64,000 bases of DNA. Source: Rhodopseudomonas palustris (GTDB taxonomy: Bacteria; Pseudomonadota; Alphaproteobacteria; Rhizobiales; Xanthobacteraceae). This document shows, one piece after another, positions 27,522-37,247 of this stretch. Location: assembly GCF_013415845.1 (NCBI RefSeq), contig NZ_CP058907.1, positions 1,364,001 through 1,428,000 of the forward strand, read 5' to 3'. A program made the position numbers and the translations under genes. The notes below the pieces were generated by a model. The model saw nothing but the letters and a program-made list of their open reading frames with translations. It searched no databases and was not told where the DNA came from. How positions within the stretch are numbered: position 1 is the first letter of the stretch; each line of letters opens with the position of its first letter.

Positions 27522-27873
27522 GGTCTGGCTCCTTATCGTTCGAACGCGACGCTCCAGAACTTCGGAAGCGACGCGGGTGAGCCCTTTAAGCCTTGGCTGA
27601 TCGTTCTCCCCCGACTCCCCCGCATTGCGCAGGGTGCGGCAGTTCAATCCCGCTTGCGCGGTGCAGCAATGAGCTGGATCAAACCGGCTCCGCTTGCGAA
27701 TTGTCGCGGGTTTACAAGGGTATCGACCATGCCGCAATGCGAAATATTGCGAGGTGATGACACGCGTGTGCAACTTAGTTTGTTCGCGCTAAAGTGGCTG
27801 TCCTAAAGGTCGACAACTTGGAGGCAGGCGCGGCGACGTCAATAATACCCGCTTTGCATCGGGGCAGATCACT
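27522..27873. other. Intergenic region without recognised gene
   Basis: About 350 bases. Neither strand has a frame with a credible start. It holds a TTCAATCCCGC segment that looks like a tRNA T-arm but lacks the rest of a cloverleaf. Base composition falls toward the VOC fusion gene on the right. Confidence 0.5.
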
Positions 27874-28548
27874 ATGGACCACTCAGACTTTCGAATCGGA
27901 CTGGAGTTTGTGACGGCAGCCGGACGCTGGCGCTGCACGGATATCGGCACACGTACGATCACTGCGATACGTCTCGATCTCGATCATGACACGAGTTGCT
28001 ACGACGGGCCGCCCTACGCGATCACCGAAATGGCTTTCGATGAAGACGACATCGCTGCCTGTGCGATCGCTCCAGAACACGGTTCGTTCGACGACAGCGG
28101 GAAATTCAGGATTGCAGAGCCGCAGCGGAATCATACATCCAGCCTGTCTCGCATTTGTGCGATCGACTACACGGCTATCATCGTTCGCGACATGCCTGCG
28201 ATGCGGGCATTTTATAGCGATTTGCTTGGATTTTCATTGATCCGGGAACTGTCCCCCAACTGGGCGGAGTATCGGGTCGGCCGCAACGTCCTCGCGCTCG
28301 CCAAGCCAAAATTGACAGCTGCAGATTCTCCAATTCCGTTCGGCACTGCATCGGTTCAGCTGGCGTTTCGCGTGCCTCTGGCCGATGTCGATCGATGCGC
28401 TGCTGAACTTGCCCAGAAGAGCGTCGCTTTGCTGTCGCCCGCGACGGACCAGAGCTTCGGGCACAGGACGTTGTTTTTTCGGGACCCCGACGGAAATTTG
28501 CTAGAGATCTTCGCTGAAATCCCTTCCTTTCCGGTGTCTCAGCGTTAG
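27874..28548 (+). CDS. Two-domain protein: uncharacterised N-terminal domain plus VOC (glyoxalase-like) domain
   Basis: 224 residues. Residues 1-85 (DFRIGLEFVTAAGRWRCTD, TITAIRLDLD, YDGPPYAITEMAFDEDDI) are a compact domain that I recall as a standalone protein in many Rhizobiales, function unknown. Residues about 95-218 form a VOC/glyoxalase domain: DYTAIIVRDMPAMRAFYSDLLGF and the closing GHRTLFFRDPDGNLLEIF with a metal-ligand Glu. VOC proteins include isomerases, dioxygenases and antibiotic-binding proteins. Base composition is somewhat lower in GC than its neighbours. The fusion is unusual. Confidence 0.75.
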   Translation: MDHSDFRIGLEFVTAAGRWRCTDIGTRTITAIRLDLDHDTSCYDGPPYAITEMAFDEDDIAACAIAPEHGSFDDSGKFRIAEPQRNHTSSLSRICAIDYTAIIVRDMPAMRAFYSDLLGFSLIRELSPNWAEYRVGRNVLALAKPKLTAADSPIPFGTASVQLAFRVPLADVDRCAAELAQKSVALLSPATDQSFGHRTLFFRDPDGNLLEIFAEIPSFPVSQR

Positions 28549-28682
28549 TCGGCGGGGATTCATCGCCGTCTGTGGCTGTGGATAGCCGGGACAATTCGGC
28601 GCCCCCTCGTCATCACCCTGCGCGAGCCTATATCCATGGTCGGTTGGCGCCGTTGCTGAGCGCCGCTTAGCCCCCGAGCCCT

Positions 28683-30680
28683 ATGCGCTTCTCGCCGCAG
28701 TTCCTCGACGATCTGAAAGCCCGGCTGTCGGTGTCGGAGGTGGTCGGCCGCCGCGTCAAGCTGAAGAAGGCCGGGCGGGAGTGGAAGGGGCTGTCGCCGT
28801 TCCAGCAGGAGAAGACGCCGTCGTTCTTCGTCAATGACGAGAAGCAGGCGTGGTTCGACTTCTCCTCGGGCAAGAACGGCTCGATCTTCGATTTCGTGAT
28901 GCTGACCGAGGGCGTCGACTTCCCCGAAGCCGTGGAGCGGCTGGCGGCGATGGCCGGCGTGGCGCTGCCGGTGCAGTCGCCGGATTCGGCGCGGCAGGAA
29001 CAGCGCCGCAAGTCGCTGTACGACGTGATGGAGCTGGCGGCGAACTACTTCGCCGAGAATCTTGCCTCGCGGGCCGGCGCCCGTGCTCGCGGGTATCTCG
29101 CCGATCGCGCGATCTTGCCGGGCACGCAGGTCAAGTTCCGGCTCGGCTACGCATCGAACGAGCGCTACGCGCTGAAGGAGCATCTCGGCAAGCACGGCGT
29201 GCCGGTGTCCGACATGATCGAAGCGGGGCTGTTGTCGGCGGGCCCTGATATTCCGGTGCCGTTCGACAAATTCCGCGATCGCGTGATGTTTCCGATCACC
29301 GATCTGCGCGGCCGGGTGATTGCGTTTGGCGGACGCGCGCTGGAGAAGGACGTTGCGGCGAAGTATCTGAACTCGCCCGAGACGCCGCTGTTTCACAAGG
29401 GCGACAATCTCTACAACCACGCGCCCGCACGCAAAGCCGCGCATGACGGCGGCGCGGTGATCGTGGTCGAGGGCTATGTCGACGTCATCGCGCTGGTCAC
29501 CGCTGGTTTCCCCGCAACCGTCGCGCCGCTCGGTACCGCGCTGACCGAAGCGCAGCTGCAGCACCTCTGGAAAATGGCCGACGAGCCGATCCTGTGCTTC
29601 GACGGCGACCGCGCCGGCCAGAAGGCGGCGTATCGCGCCGCCGATCTGGCGCTGCCGCATCTGAAGCCTGGGAAGAGTCTGCGTTTTGCGCTGCTCCCAG
29701 AAGGGCAGGACCCCGACGATCTCGCTCGCGCTGGTGGCCGGCTGGCGGTCGAGGAGGTGATCGGCGCGGCGCGTCCGCTCGCCGACATGCTGTGGGCGCG
29801 CGAGGTCGAAGGCGGCCTGTTCGCCACGCCCGAGCGCCGGGCGGCGCTGGAGGCGCGGATCAACGAGCTGTCGAACGGTATCCAGGACGAGGTGGTGCGG
29901 CGCTATTACCGCCAGGATCTGGCCGAACGGCTGCGGGCGGCGTTCGCCCCGCCGGGCGGCTATGGCGGCGGCTTTCGCGGCGGCGGCGGCGGCGATTCGG
30001 GGAGGCGATTCGCCCCGCGGGACGGTTTTCCACAGGGCGGCGGCCGATTTGCCCCGCGCGGGCGTCCGGGACAACCGGCGCCGATGCTCGGCCGCGGCCC
30101 CTACCAGATTGCCAGCCCGGACCTGATTTCGAGCCCGATCATGCGCGGCCAGCGCTCGGCGATGTCGCGCCGCGAGGCTCTGATTCTGATCTCGCTGCTC
30201 AATCACCCCTGGCTGCTCGACGACCATCTGGAGGAAATCGCCGCGCTGGAATTCGCCCATCCGGAGGCGCACCGGCTGCGGGCGGCGATCATCGCCGCCT
30301 TCGCCCAGCATCACCACCGCGGCGACGATCCGGTCGGCCAGGCCGAAAAGCTCCGCGCAGATTTGGTTAAGGCAGGCTTATCCGAGCAATTGCAACGGGT
30401 TGAGCGGGCGATCACGACCTCGGCGGTGTGGGGGAGCGGGCCGAAGGCGGCGCGCGAGGACGTCCTTTCGACGTGGCAGCAACTCGTTGCCTTGCATCGA
30501 CAATCCCACTCCTTACTTAGGGAATTGAAGGATGCCGAGCTGGCTTTGGGTGACGACGGCAGCGAGGCGAATATGCGGTGGTTGAACGACGTCAAGGCGC
30601 GCCTGGCGCAGGTCGAGGGGACCGAGGCGCTGATCGAGGGATTCGGCGAATCCTCCGGCCGGTTCCAGCGCAGCGTGTGA
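28683..30680 (+). CDS. dnaG: DNA primase
   Basis: 665 residues. The N-terminal zinc-ribbon region is recognisable (RRVKLKKAGREWKGLSPFQQEKTPSFF, then FDFSSGKNGSIFDFV), but the Cys/His zinc ligands of E. coli DnaG are replaced by Leu, Gln, Phe and Ser. The catalytic core (about 120-420) includes FRDRVMFPITDLRGRVIAFGGRAL, the TOPRIM VVEGYVDVIAL and CFDGDRAGQKAA. A Gly-rich linker (about 420-460) leads to the DnaB-binding end. DnaG makes RNA primers at the replication fork. It lies directly upstream of rpoD. Confidence 0.97.
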   Translation: MRFSPQFLDDLKARLSVSEVVGRRVKLKKAGREWKGLSPFQQEKTPSFFVNDEKQAWFDFSSGKNGSIFDFVMLTEGVDFPEAVERLAAMAGVALPVQSPDSARQEQRRKSLYDVMELAANYFAENLASRAGARARGYLADRAILPGTQVKFRLGYASNERYALKEHLGKHGVPVSDMIEAGLLSAGPDIPVPFDKFRDRVMFPITDLRGRVIAFGGRALEKDVAAKYLNSPETPLFHKGDNLYNHAPARKAAHDGGAVIVVEGYVDVIALVTAGFPATVAPLGTALTEAQLQHLWKMADEPILCFDGDRAGQKAAYRAADLALPHLKPGKSLRFALLPEGQDPDDLARAGGRLAVEEVIGAARPLADMLWAREVEGGLFATPERRAALEARINELSNGIQDEVVRRYYRQDLAERLRAAFAPPGGYGGGFRGGGGGDSGRRFAPRDGFPQGGGRFAPRGRPGQPAPMLGRGPYQIASPDLISSPIMRGQRSAMSRREALILISLLNHPWLLDDHLEEIAALEFAHPEAHRLRAAIIAAFAQHHHRGDDPVGQAEKLRADLVKAGLSEQLQRVERAITTSAVWGSGPKAAREDVLSTWQQLVALHRQSHSLLRELKDAELALGDDGSEANMRWLNDVKARLAQVEGTEALIEGFGESSGRFQRSV

Positions 30681-30939
30681 GGCGGTCAGCGGAAGGCCCC
30701 GGGCGGGCGTCGAGTCGAAAAGACTCGCCAATTCCCGGATTTAGCTGCAAAAACAGGGTTAGTAAGGGCTTAACGGCATTCCGGTAGAAGGCCTTCGGGC
30801 GACCAATTTGGGTAACCAGCGAGCGGGATCGTGCGGGGTGGCGCAGGCGGGCGCCGCCCTTTGTGCGTCTCTCCCGATAAGGCAAGTTTTCATGGCGGCG
30901 CGGTGACGCCTCGTCCGTGAGCGCGTTCAGGAGCAGTGG

Positions 30940-33036
<2,097 letters not shown>

Positions 33037-33042
33037 GACAAA

Positions 33043-33133
33043 TGGCCGTCATGGCCGGGCTCGTCCCGGCCATCCACGTCTTGGAGTTGCGACGTTTGAG
33101 AACGTGGATGCCCGGCGCGAGGCCGGGCATCAC
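33043..33133. repeat. Palindromic intergenic repeat, family C, copy 1
   Basis: GGCCGTCATGGCCGGGC...CCGGCCATCCACGTCTT and AACGTGGATGCCCGGC...GGCCGGGCATCACC. It starts 7 bases after the rpoD stop and ends 18 bases before the DUF1902 antitoxin gene, so it may act both as rpoD terminator and in the leader of the toxin-antitoxin unit. Confidence 0.8.
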
Positions 33134-33151
33134 CATCGACACGAGGCGACG

Positions 33152-33385
33152 ATGTCGAAACCGGTCATCTTCACCGTGTCCGCCGTTTGGGACGCCGACG
33201 CAGGCGTCTGGAGCGGACATTGCGACGACATCCCGGCAGCGGCCGATGCGCCGACGCTCGACGCGTTGCTGGCCAAGATCGAAGCCATGACGCTGGACCT
33301 GTTGCCGGACAATCATCCCGGCGTCGATCCGGCGTCGGTGTTTTTGCAGATCACCGCCTTGCGTGAAGCGCTCCCGGCGGCCTGA
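33152..33385 (+). CDS. DUF1902 antitoxin of a HicAB-type module
   Basis: 77 residues from ATG 33152, with ACGAGG upstream. The DUF1902 pattern: FTVSAVWDADAGVWSGHCDDIPAAADAPTLDALLAKIEAM, a HicB-like partial RNase-H fold without a separate DNA-binding domain. Its stop overlaps the start of the HicA gene (TGATG), so the two are translationally coupled. Family knowledge: DUF1902 neutralises HicA-like mRNA interferases. Confidence 0.85.
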   Translation: MSKPVIFTVSAVWDADAGVWSGHCDDIPAAADAPTLDALLAKIEAMTLDLLPDNHPGVDPASVFLQITALREALPAA

Positions 33386-33582
33386 TGGCGCCGCAGTTTG
33401 ACCGCGAATTGAGAGACCTGCTGCGGGCAGCCGGCTGCACGCTGGTTCGCCAGGGCAAGGGAAGCCATGAGATCTGGCACAGCCCGCTCACGAATCGAAA
33501 CTTCGCCGTTCCGGTCGGCATTCCGAGCCGTCACACCGCGAACGCCATCCTGCGCCAAGCGGGGCTGCCGAAGGCTTTTTGA
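33385..33582 (+). CDS. hicA: HicA-family toxin (mRNA interferase)
   Basis: 65 residues. A double-stranded-RNA-binding-like fold with the catalytic His in RQGKGSHEIWHSP and the closing VPVGIPSRHTANAILRQAGL. All usual residues are present. HicA cleaves mRNA when not bound by its antitoxin. Order antitoxin-toxin, overlapping by one base, immediately downstream of rpoD. Confidence 0.88.
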   Translation: MAPQFDRELRDLLRAAGCTLVRQGKGSHEIWHSPLTNRNFAVPVGIPSRHTANAILRQAGLPKAF

Positions 33583-33599
33583 GCCGCGAAAGCAGATGC

Positions 33600-33694
33600 G
33601 TAAGCGCCGTAGGTTGGGGTAGGCGCAGCCGTAACCCACCATCAGCACACGTGGCCCATGTCGCCCTCGCGTCTGCGCCTACGGGTCTGCTATT
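33600..33694. repeat. Palindromic intergenic repeat, family D, copy 1
   Basis: AAGCGCCGTAGGTTGGGGTAGGCGCAGCCGTAACCCACC with a partner arm TCTGCGCCTACGGGTCTGC. A second copy is at 34555 and a fragment lies at 44112. It fills the convergent gap between hicA and higA. Confidence 0.75.
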
Positions 33695-34013
33695 CCGCCG
33701 CGCCCGCGTAGCGCGCAATCTTGATCTCGCCGGCGCGCTTGCGCGCCTCAGCGATATCGAAGCTGTTCTGCATGCGCATCAGAGTGTCCATCGACACGCC
33801 GAACGCCTTTTCGATGCGGAGCGCCATCTCGGACGACAGCGAGGCGCGCTCGTTCAGAACCGCGGACAGCGCCGGCCGGGTGACGCCCAAGACCTTCGCG
33901 GCTTCGGTGACGGACAGCCGGAGCGGTTCGATGATCTCGTGCTTCACGAAGCTGCCGGGGTGTGCCGGGCTTTTCATGCGCAGGTCGGTCTTTGTCCGCA
34001 TCGTCGGTCTCAT
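33690..34013 (-). CDS. higA: HigA-family antitoxin (XRE helix-turn-helix)
   Basis: 107 residues from ATG 34013, with AGGAC upstream; later in-frame starts at 34001 or 33977 are possible. The HigA core is clear: HPGSFVKHEIIEPLRLSVTEAAKVLGVTRPALSAVLNERASLSSEMALRIEKAFG. The C-terminal half continues as a helix to IARYAG. It represses its own operon and blocks HigB. It follows higB by 9 bases in the usual toxin-first order. Confidence 0.93.
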   Translation of the reverse strand: MRPTMRTKTDLRMKSPAHPGSFVKHEIIEPLRLSVTEAAKVLGVTRPALSAVLNERASLSSEMALRIEKAFGVSMDTLMRMQNSFDIAEARKRAGEIKIARYAGAAE

Positions 34014-34022
34014 CAAAGCGTC

Positions 34023-34313
34023 CTAATGGTAGTCCTCGTAGTCGAGATCGATGATCTCGATCCCATCCTTGTCGATCTGGAAAGTCAGCCGCCAGTTCTT
34101 GGTGACGAACAGACTCCATGTCCCCTTGCGATCCCCGGTCAGCCTGTGCGCCTTCCAGCTCGGGATTGTTCGGAGTTCGTCCTCCCGCTCCATGTCCTGC
34201 AGAAACGAAATCATGCGGCGAAGCTTGTCCGCGAGGGCCGCTTGAATCCCGCCGGCGTCATCATCCTCGATGAGCCGCCGGAGCCCCTTGTGCAGGACGT
34301 TCCGAATTCTCAT
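34023..34313 (-). CDS. higB: HigB-family toxin (RelE-like mRNA interferase)
   Basis: 96 residues from ATG 34313 (another ATG three codons earlier). RelE-superfamily host-inhibition toxin: MRIRNVLHKGLRRLIEDDD, KLRRMISFLQDM, SWKAHRLTGDRKGTWSLFVTKNWRLTFQ and the end DLDYEDYH. The Arg/Lys/His positions needed for cleavage are present. Toxin-first order with higA. A perfect palindrome lies 32 bases upstream. Confidence 0.93.
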   Translation of the reverse strand: MRIRNVLHKGLRRLIEDDDAGGIQAALADKLRRMISFLQDMEREDELRTIPSWKAHRLTGDRKGTWSLFVTKNWRLTFQIDKDGIEIIDLDYEDYH

Positions 34314-34344
34314 GGAAAGCACGATATAGGATGGATCTGTCGTC

Positions 34345-34363
34345 TGTAAAGCGACGCTTTACA
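34345..34363. promoter_or_regulatory. Operator candidate of higBA
   Basis: TGTAAAGCG-A-CGCTTTACA, a perfect 9-bp inverted repeat in the higBA promoter region, the right size for a HigA dimer. Control is inferred from position and symmetry. Confidence 0.75.
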
Positions 34364-34751
34364 TGTCCGTGGCGTCTCGCAACCGTCAGCCAGACTAAGC
34401 CGTCTGCTGATCCGCCCATGATGCCTTAAGTAGTGTCGCTGCAATGGCTGGGGTTCAATCCCGGCCATTTTTGCTCGACATAGAGCTGGATCGGGTCGAG
34501 GTCGAAGCCGCTCCGCCAAACTGAGGGATGCAGGCGAATTGTCCCGCGTGGCCGCGGAATAAGCGCCGTACGGTGAGTTGGGCGAAGCCGTAACCCACGG
34601 TTCGAGAGGGGCGGAATACGCCTTCGGCTCATCCGCCCTACGGGTTACCTTGTTATGTCGGAATGTTCGTTAGGAAGGTAGGACGACGTTCTGATGGAAT
34701 TGCTACAATGACAACCATTACGTGAGTCGGCCGCAAACACGGATAAGTCGT
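34364..34751. other. Spacer between higBA and the GreA-like/helicase gene
   Basis: About 390 bases without a credible gene. It holds repeat D copy 2 (34555-34650). A short GGTTCAATCCC segment near 34448 resembles a tRNA T-arm but no cloverleaf can be drawn. GC content begins to fall after 34650, toward the next gene. Confidence 0.55.
34555..34650. repeat. Palindromic intergenic repeat, family D, copy 2
   Basis: AAGCGCCGTACGGTGAGTTGGGCGAAGCCGTAACCCACG, then GGGCGGAATACGCC / TCATCCGCCCTACGGG. Same layout as copy 1 at 33600, so the higBA operon is bracketed by two D repeats. Confidence 0.75.
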
Positions 34752-37247
34752 ATGCCAGTTGGATCAACAAAGCCATTGCCTGACATAATAGCCGCAGCGA
34801 AAGAAGAATTGGATGTCCTTGATGCTATGGCTCGGGGCGTTTCAGAGCAAATTTCGGAACTCTCTAAGCGGCCGCAATCTCTAGGTCACCTCGACGTCAA
34901 TGACCTCGCACTTATTGATCAACGGCGTGCTCGGCAGAAGGCTTTTGAAGAACTTGCCCACCGGGTTTACGGACGCACTGTCATCGGGACCGAACTTGAT
35001 GGCAGTGATCGTCCGAAAGGCAATTTCACATATCGAATAACGCAAGCTAACGTGGGGTTTATCGACAACGGTTGTTTCGTACTGCCACGCAATTCGAGGC
35101 TCGCTAGCGAGCTTGTTTCTGCGCAGCCTGGAGACCGGCGGGACGTCGAAATTCCGGCTGGCGAACGATGTTTCAGTGTTCGCGATATCCGCACGCTGGA
35201 TGGGCCTGTAAATCTTCGTTCTTCGAACGAAGAGCCTAACTTCCGCTCGATGGCGATTCGAAAGCTTGGTTCGAAAAGGCCTCTGGCTGTCGACGATCTC
35301 CGCGGTACCGTTCGTCACTTTCTCAGTTCTCCTAAAGAGAAAGAGACGACGCCTGTTCCTCAGAAAAAGCCCTTTGAGGGATCCGATCCGACTTGGTTGA
35401 TCGATTGGGTAGGAGTTTACTTGGGTGATACGGATGATCAGTCGCTCGGTCATCAGTTTATCACTCGGACCACTGTCGACCAAGAGCGTGCCCTTAGCAA
35501 TCCGCGAGGTCTCACTTTTGTCGAGGGCGTAGCTGGGGCTGGTAAAACGTCTGTTGCCTTGGGGCGCTTGAAGTTTTTTGCTAACTTTGGGACCGGCGTC
35601 GAGCGTGAGAGCTATGGATTGCAAAATGCCGCCGATAAAGATTTCTCTTCAGCCGGAATGGTTGGGTTTGTGCTTAGTCACAGCTTGAGGGGATACCTCA
35701 AGGAAACTGCGTCTGCGTTAGAGCTGGTGCATCTTCCGATCAAGGATTTTGAAGAGTTCAGGGGGGATCTTTATAGCAAATTCGGCATATCTAATCAATT
35801 TAGGAGGAGGAAAGGCCCCAATTCGCCAATCCGTTGCCGAATGGAGTGGCTGCGAGCGTTGGATGTGGTTATGGCTCGCGAGGCGGCGATCCGGCTACGG
35901 AGTAAGCTCTCTCAGGCATCAGTAATCTCACCACGTATAGTTGGAGTGATCACGAAAATTTCGGTAGATTTGTTGAAAGCTAACACTTCGCAGGAGGTCA
36001 GGTCCTTTTATCTCGGTGGCTTGGCGGCTCGCACAGTAGCGGCTATTTCGGAAGCGGAGACCCAGGATGAGGAAGATCGCGTAAGGGCGACATTCCGAGT
36101 CATCGAGAAGTCAGATAACCAACGGCGTCGAAATGAAGAAGCAGCCCTTAATCGAGAGCTCGATAGGGTTCAGGCGCAATCTGAAAAGAAATTGATATCA
36201 GCACTCTCGCGGTCGTTTCTCGCCGATTTGAATTCCTCTGAGTTGCTTCGAGGGGCTGTGCGCCAGGAGGCGTTTCGTTCAGTTGTCCATGAATCGTTTG
36301 CGTTGTTGCCGCAGCCCGTAAGCGGTGAGATTCTCGATAGCAACGTGCATGAGATCAAGAGTCTGCTTGCGGAAGCTGGGGATCGTCCAAGTTTACCGGA
36401 GTGCGACCTTGTGGTGCTGGCAGTATTTGCTGGAATGATTTCAGAGGGATTTGATTACACTGATCAAGGTCGCGCATTGAATCACCTGCATCAAATGCGA
36501 AGATATAATGCTGTATTCATCGACGAGGTGCAAGATTTCACAGACAGCGAAATCGTGCTGATGGGCATGTCAGCCGATAGCAAATACAATCAGATCACCT
36601 TGTCGGGTGATCGCTTTCAGCAGTTGCAGTCATCTGGAGCGCAGAAGATCGATGATCTATTTCCGTGGATCCCGCGCTCGGCGCGAAATAGGACGATATT
36701 CTTGGATCAAAATTTTCGTCAACGAGCAGAATTGGCCGGGCTTAGCGCAGGATTTCGATTTGCACTTCTTGGGGACGGCCGAGTCAAATTCGAGAGGGCT
36801 TCATTTCAGCCGGCGGCCGTCTATCAGTACGAGGAGCCGCGTCGGATGGCGGACTTCATCGTGGCTCGTATTCGGGATCTGCCCCATCATGCGACGATTG
36901 CAATCATTATGCCCACCGCAGATGAGGCGCAGCGGTGGTTTGATCTGCTGGATGATGATTTAGGTGCATACCATCGTCCGGCCTTGATGTCTCGGAGAGA
37001 CGACCTAACGAAGCGGGTTAATGTCCACTTCACCGAGGTCCGGGAGACGAAGGGGCTAGAGTTCGATGTTGTGATCATTCCGGATGTTGGTTCTTTTGAA
37101 CTCAACAGTCCGATCGGACGCAATCAAGTTTATGTCGCGGTGAGCCGAGCAAAGCAGTCTCTTTTGATCGGCTGTGCTGCCCCCTTGCTGGACCGAGCGA
37201 GGATGCTTGAAAGAGAGCGCCTAGTGTCCATACGAGCAGTACCCTAG
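34752..37247 (+). CDS. GreA-like domain fused to SF1 (UvrD/HelD-like) helicase
   Basis: 831 residues from ATG 34752 (GGATAAG upstream); a GTG at 34722 is also in frame. Residues about 5-70 are a helix-loop-helix hairpin. Residues about 75-153 match the GreA C-terminal domain: YGRTVIGTELDGSD, TYRIT, VLPRNSRLASELV, PGDRRDVEIPAGERCFSV. Helicase motifs follow: Walker A GVAGAGKT (259-266), Walker B FIDEVQD (589-595), SGDRFQQL (618), NFRQ (654), ETKGLEFDVV (765), VAVSRAK (795). A 320-residue insert separates Walker A and B, as in HelD. GC is clearly lower than in neighbours, a sign of transfer. Proposed role: RNA polymerase release or rescue; unproven. Alternative: defence helicase. Confidence 0.8.
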   Translation: MPVGSTKPLPDIIAAAKEELDVLDAMARGVSEQISELSKRPQSLGHLDVNDLALIDQRRARQKAFEELAHRVYGRTVIGTELDGSDRPKGNFTYRITQANVGFIDNGCFVLPRNSRLASELVSAQPGDRRDVEIPAGERCFSVRDIRTLDGPVNLRSSNEEPNFRSMAIRKLGSKRPLAVDDLRGTVRHFLSSPKEKETTPVPQKKPFEGSDPTWLIDWVGVYLGDTDDQSLGHQFITRTTVDQERALSNPRGLTFVEGVAGAGKTSVALGRLKFFANFGTGVERESYGLQNAADKDFSSAGMVGFVLSHSLRGYLKETASALELVHLPIKDFEEFRGDLYSKFGISNQFRRRKGPNSPIRCRMEWLRALDVVMAREAAIRLRSKLSQASVISPRIVGVITKISVDLLKANTSQEVRSFYLGGLAARTVAAISEAETQDEEDRVRATFRVIEKSDNQRRRNEEAALNRELDRVQAQSEKKLISALSRSFLADLNSSELLRGAVRQEAFRSVVHESFALLPQPVSGEILDSNVHEIKSLLAEAGDRPSLPECDLVVLAVFAGMISEGFDYTDQGRALNHLHQMRRYNAVFIDEVQDFTDSEIVLMGMSADSKYNQITLSGDRFQQLQSSGAQKIDDLFPWIPRSARNRTIFLDQNFRQRAELAGLSAGFRFALLGDGRVKFERASFQPAAVYQYEEPRRMADFIVARIRDLPHHATIAIIMPTADEAQRWFDLLDDDLGAYHRPALMSRRDDLTKRVNVHFTEVRETKGLEFDVVIIPDVGSFELNSPIGRNQVYVAVSRAKQSLLIGCAAPLLDRARMLERERLVSIRAVP

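Noticed and set aside
27640..27665. Second T-arm-like segment (GTTCAATCCCGC)
   Set aside because: No acceptor stem or anticodon arm.
28560..30317. 585-residue frame opposite dnaG
   Set aside because: Antisense shadow with no recognisable family pattern.
34440..34465. Possible tRNA fragment (GGTTCAATCCC)
   Set aside because: The T-stem does not pair in the canonical register and no D or anticodon arm can be drawn upstream.
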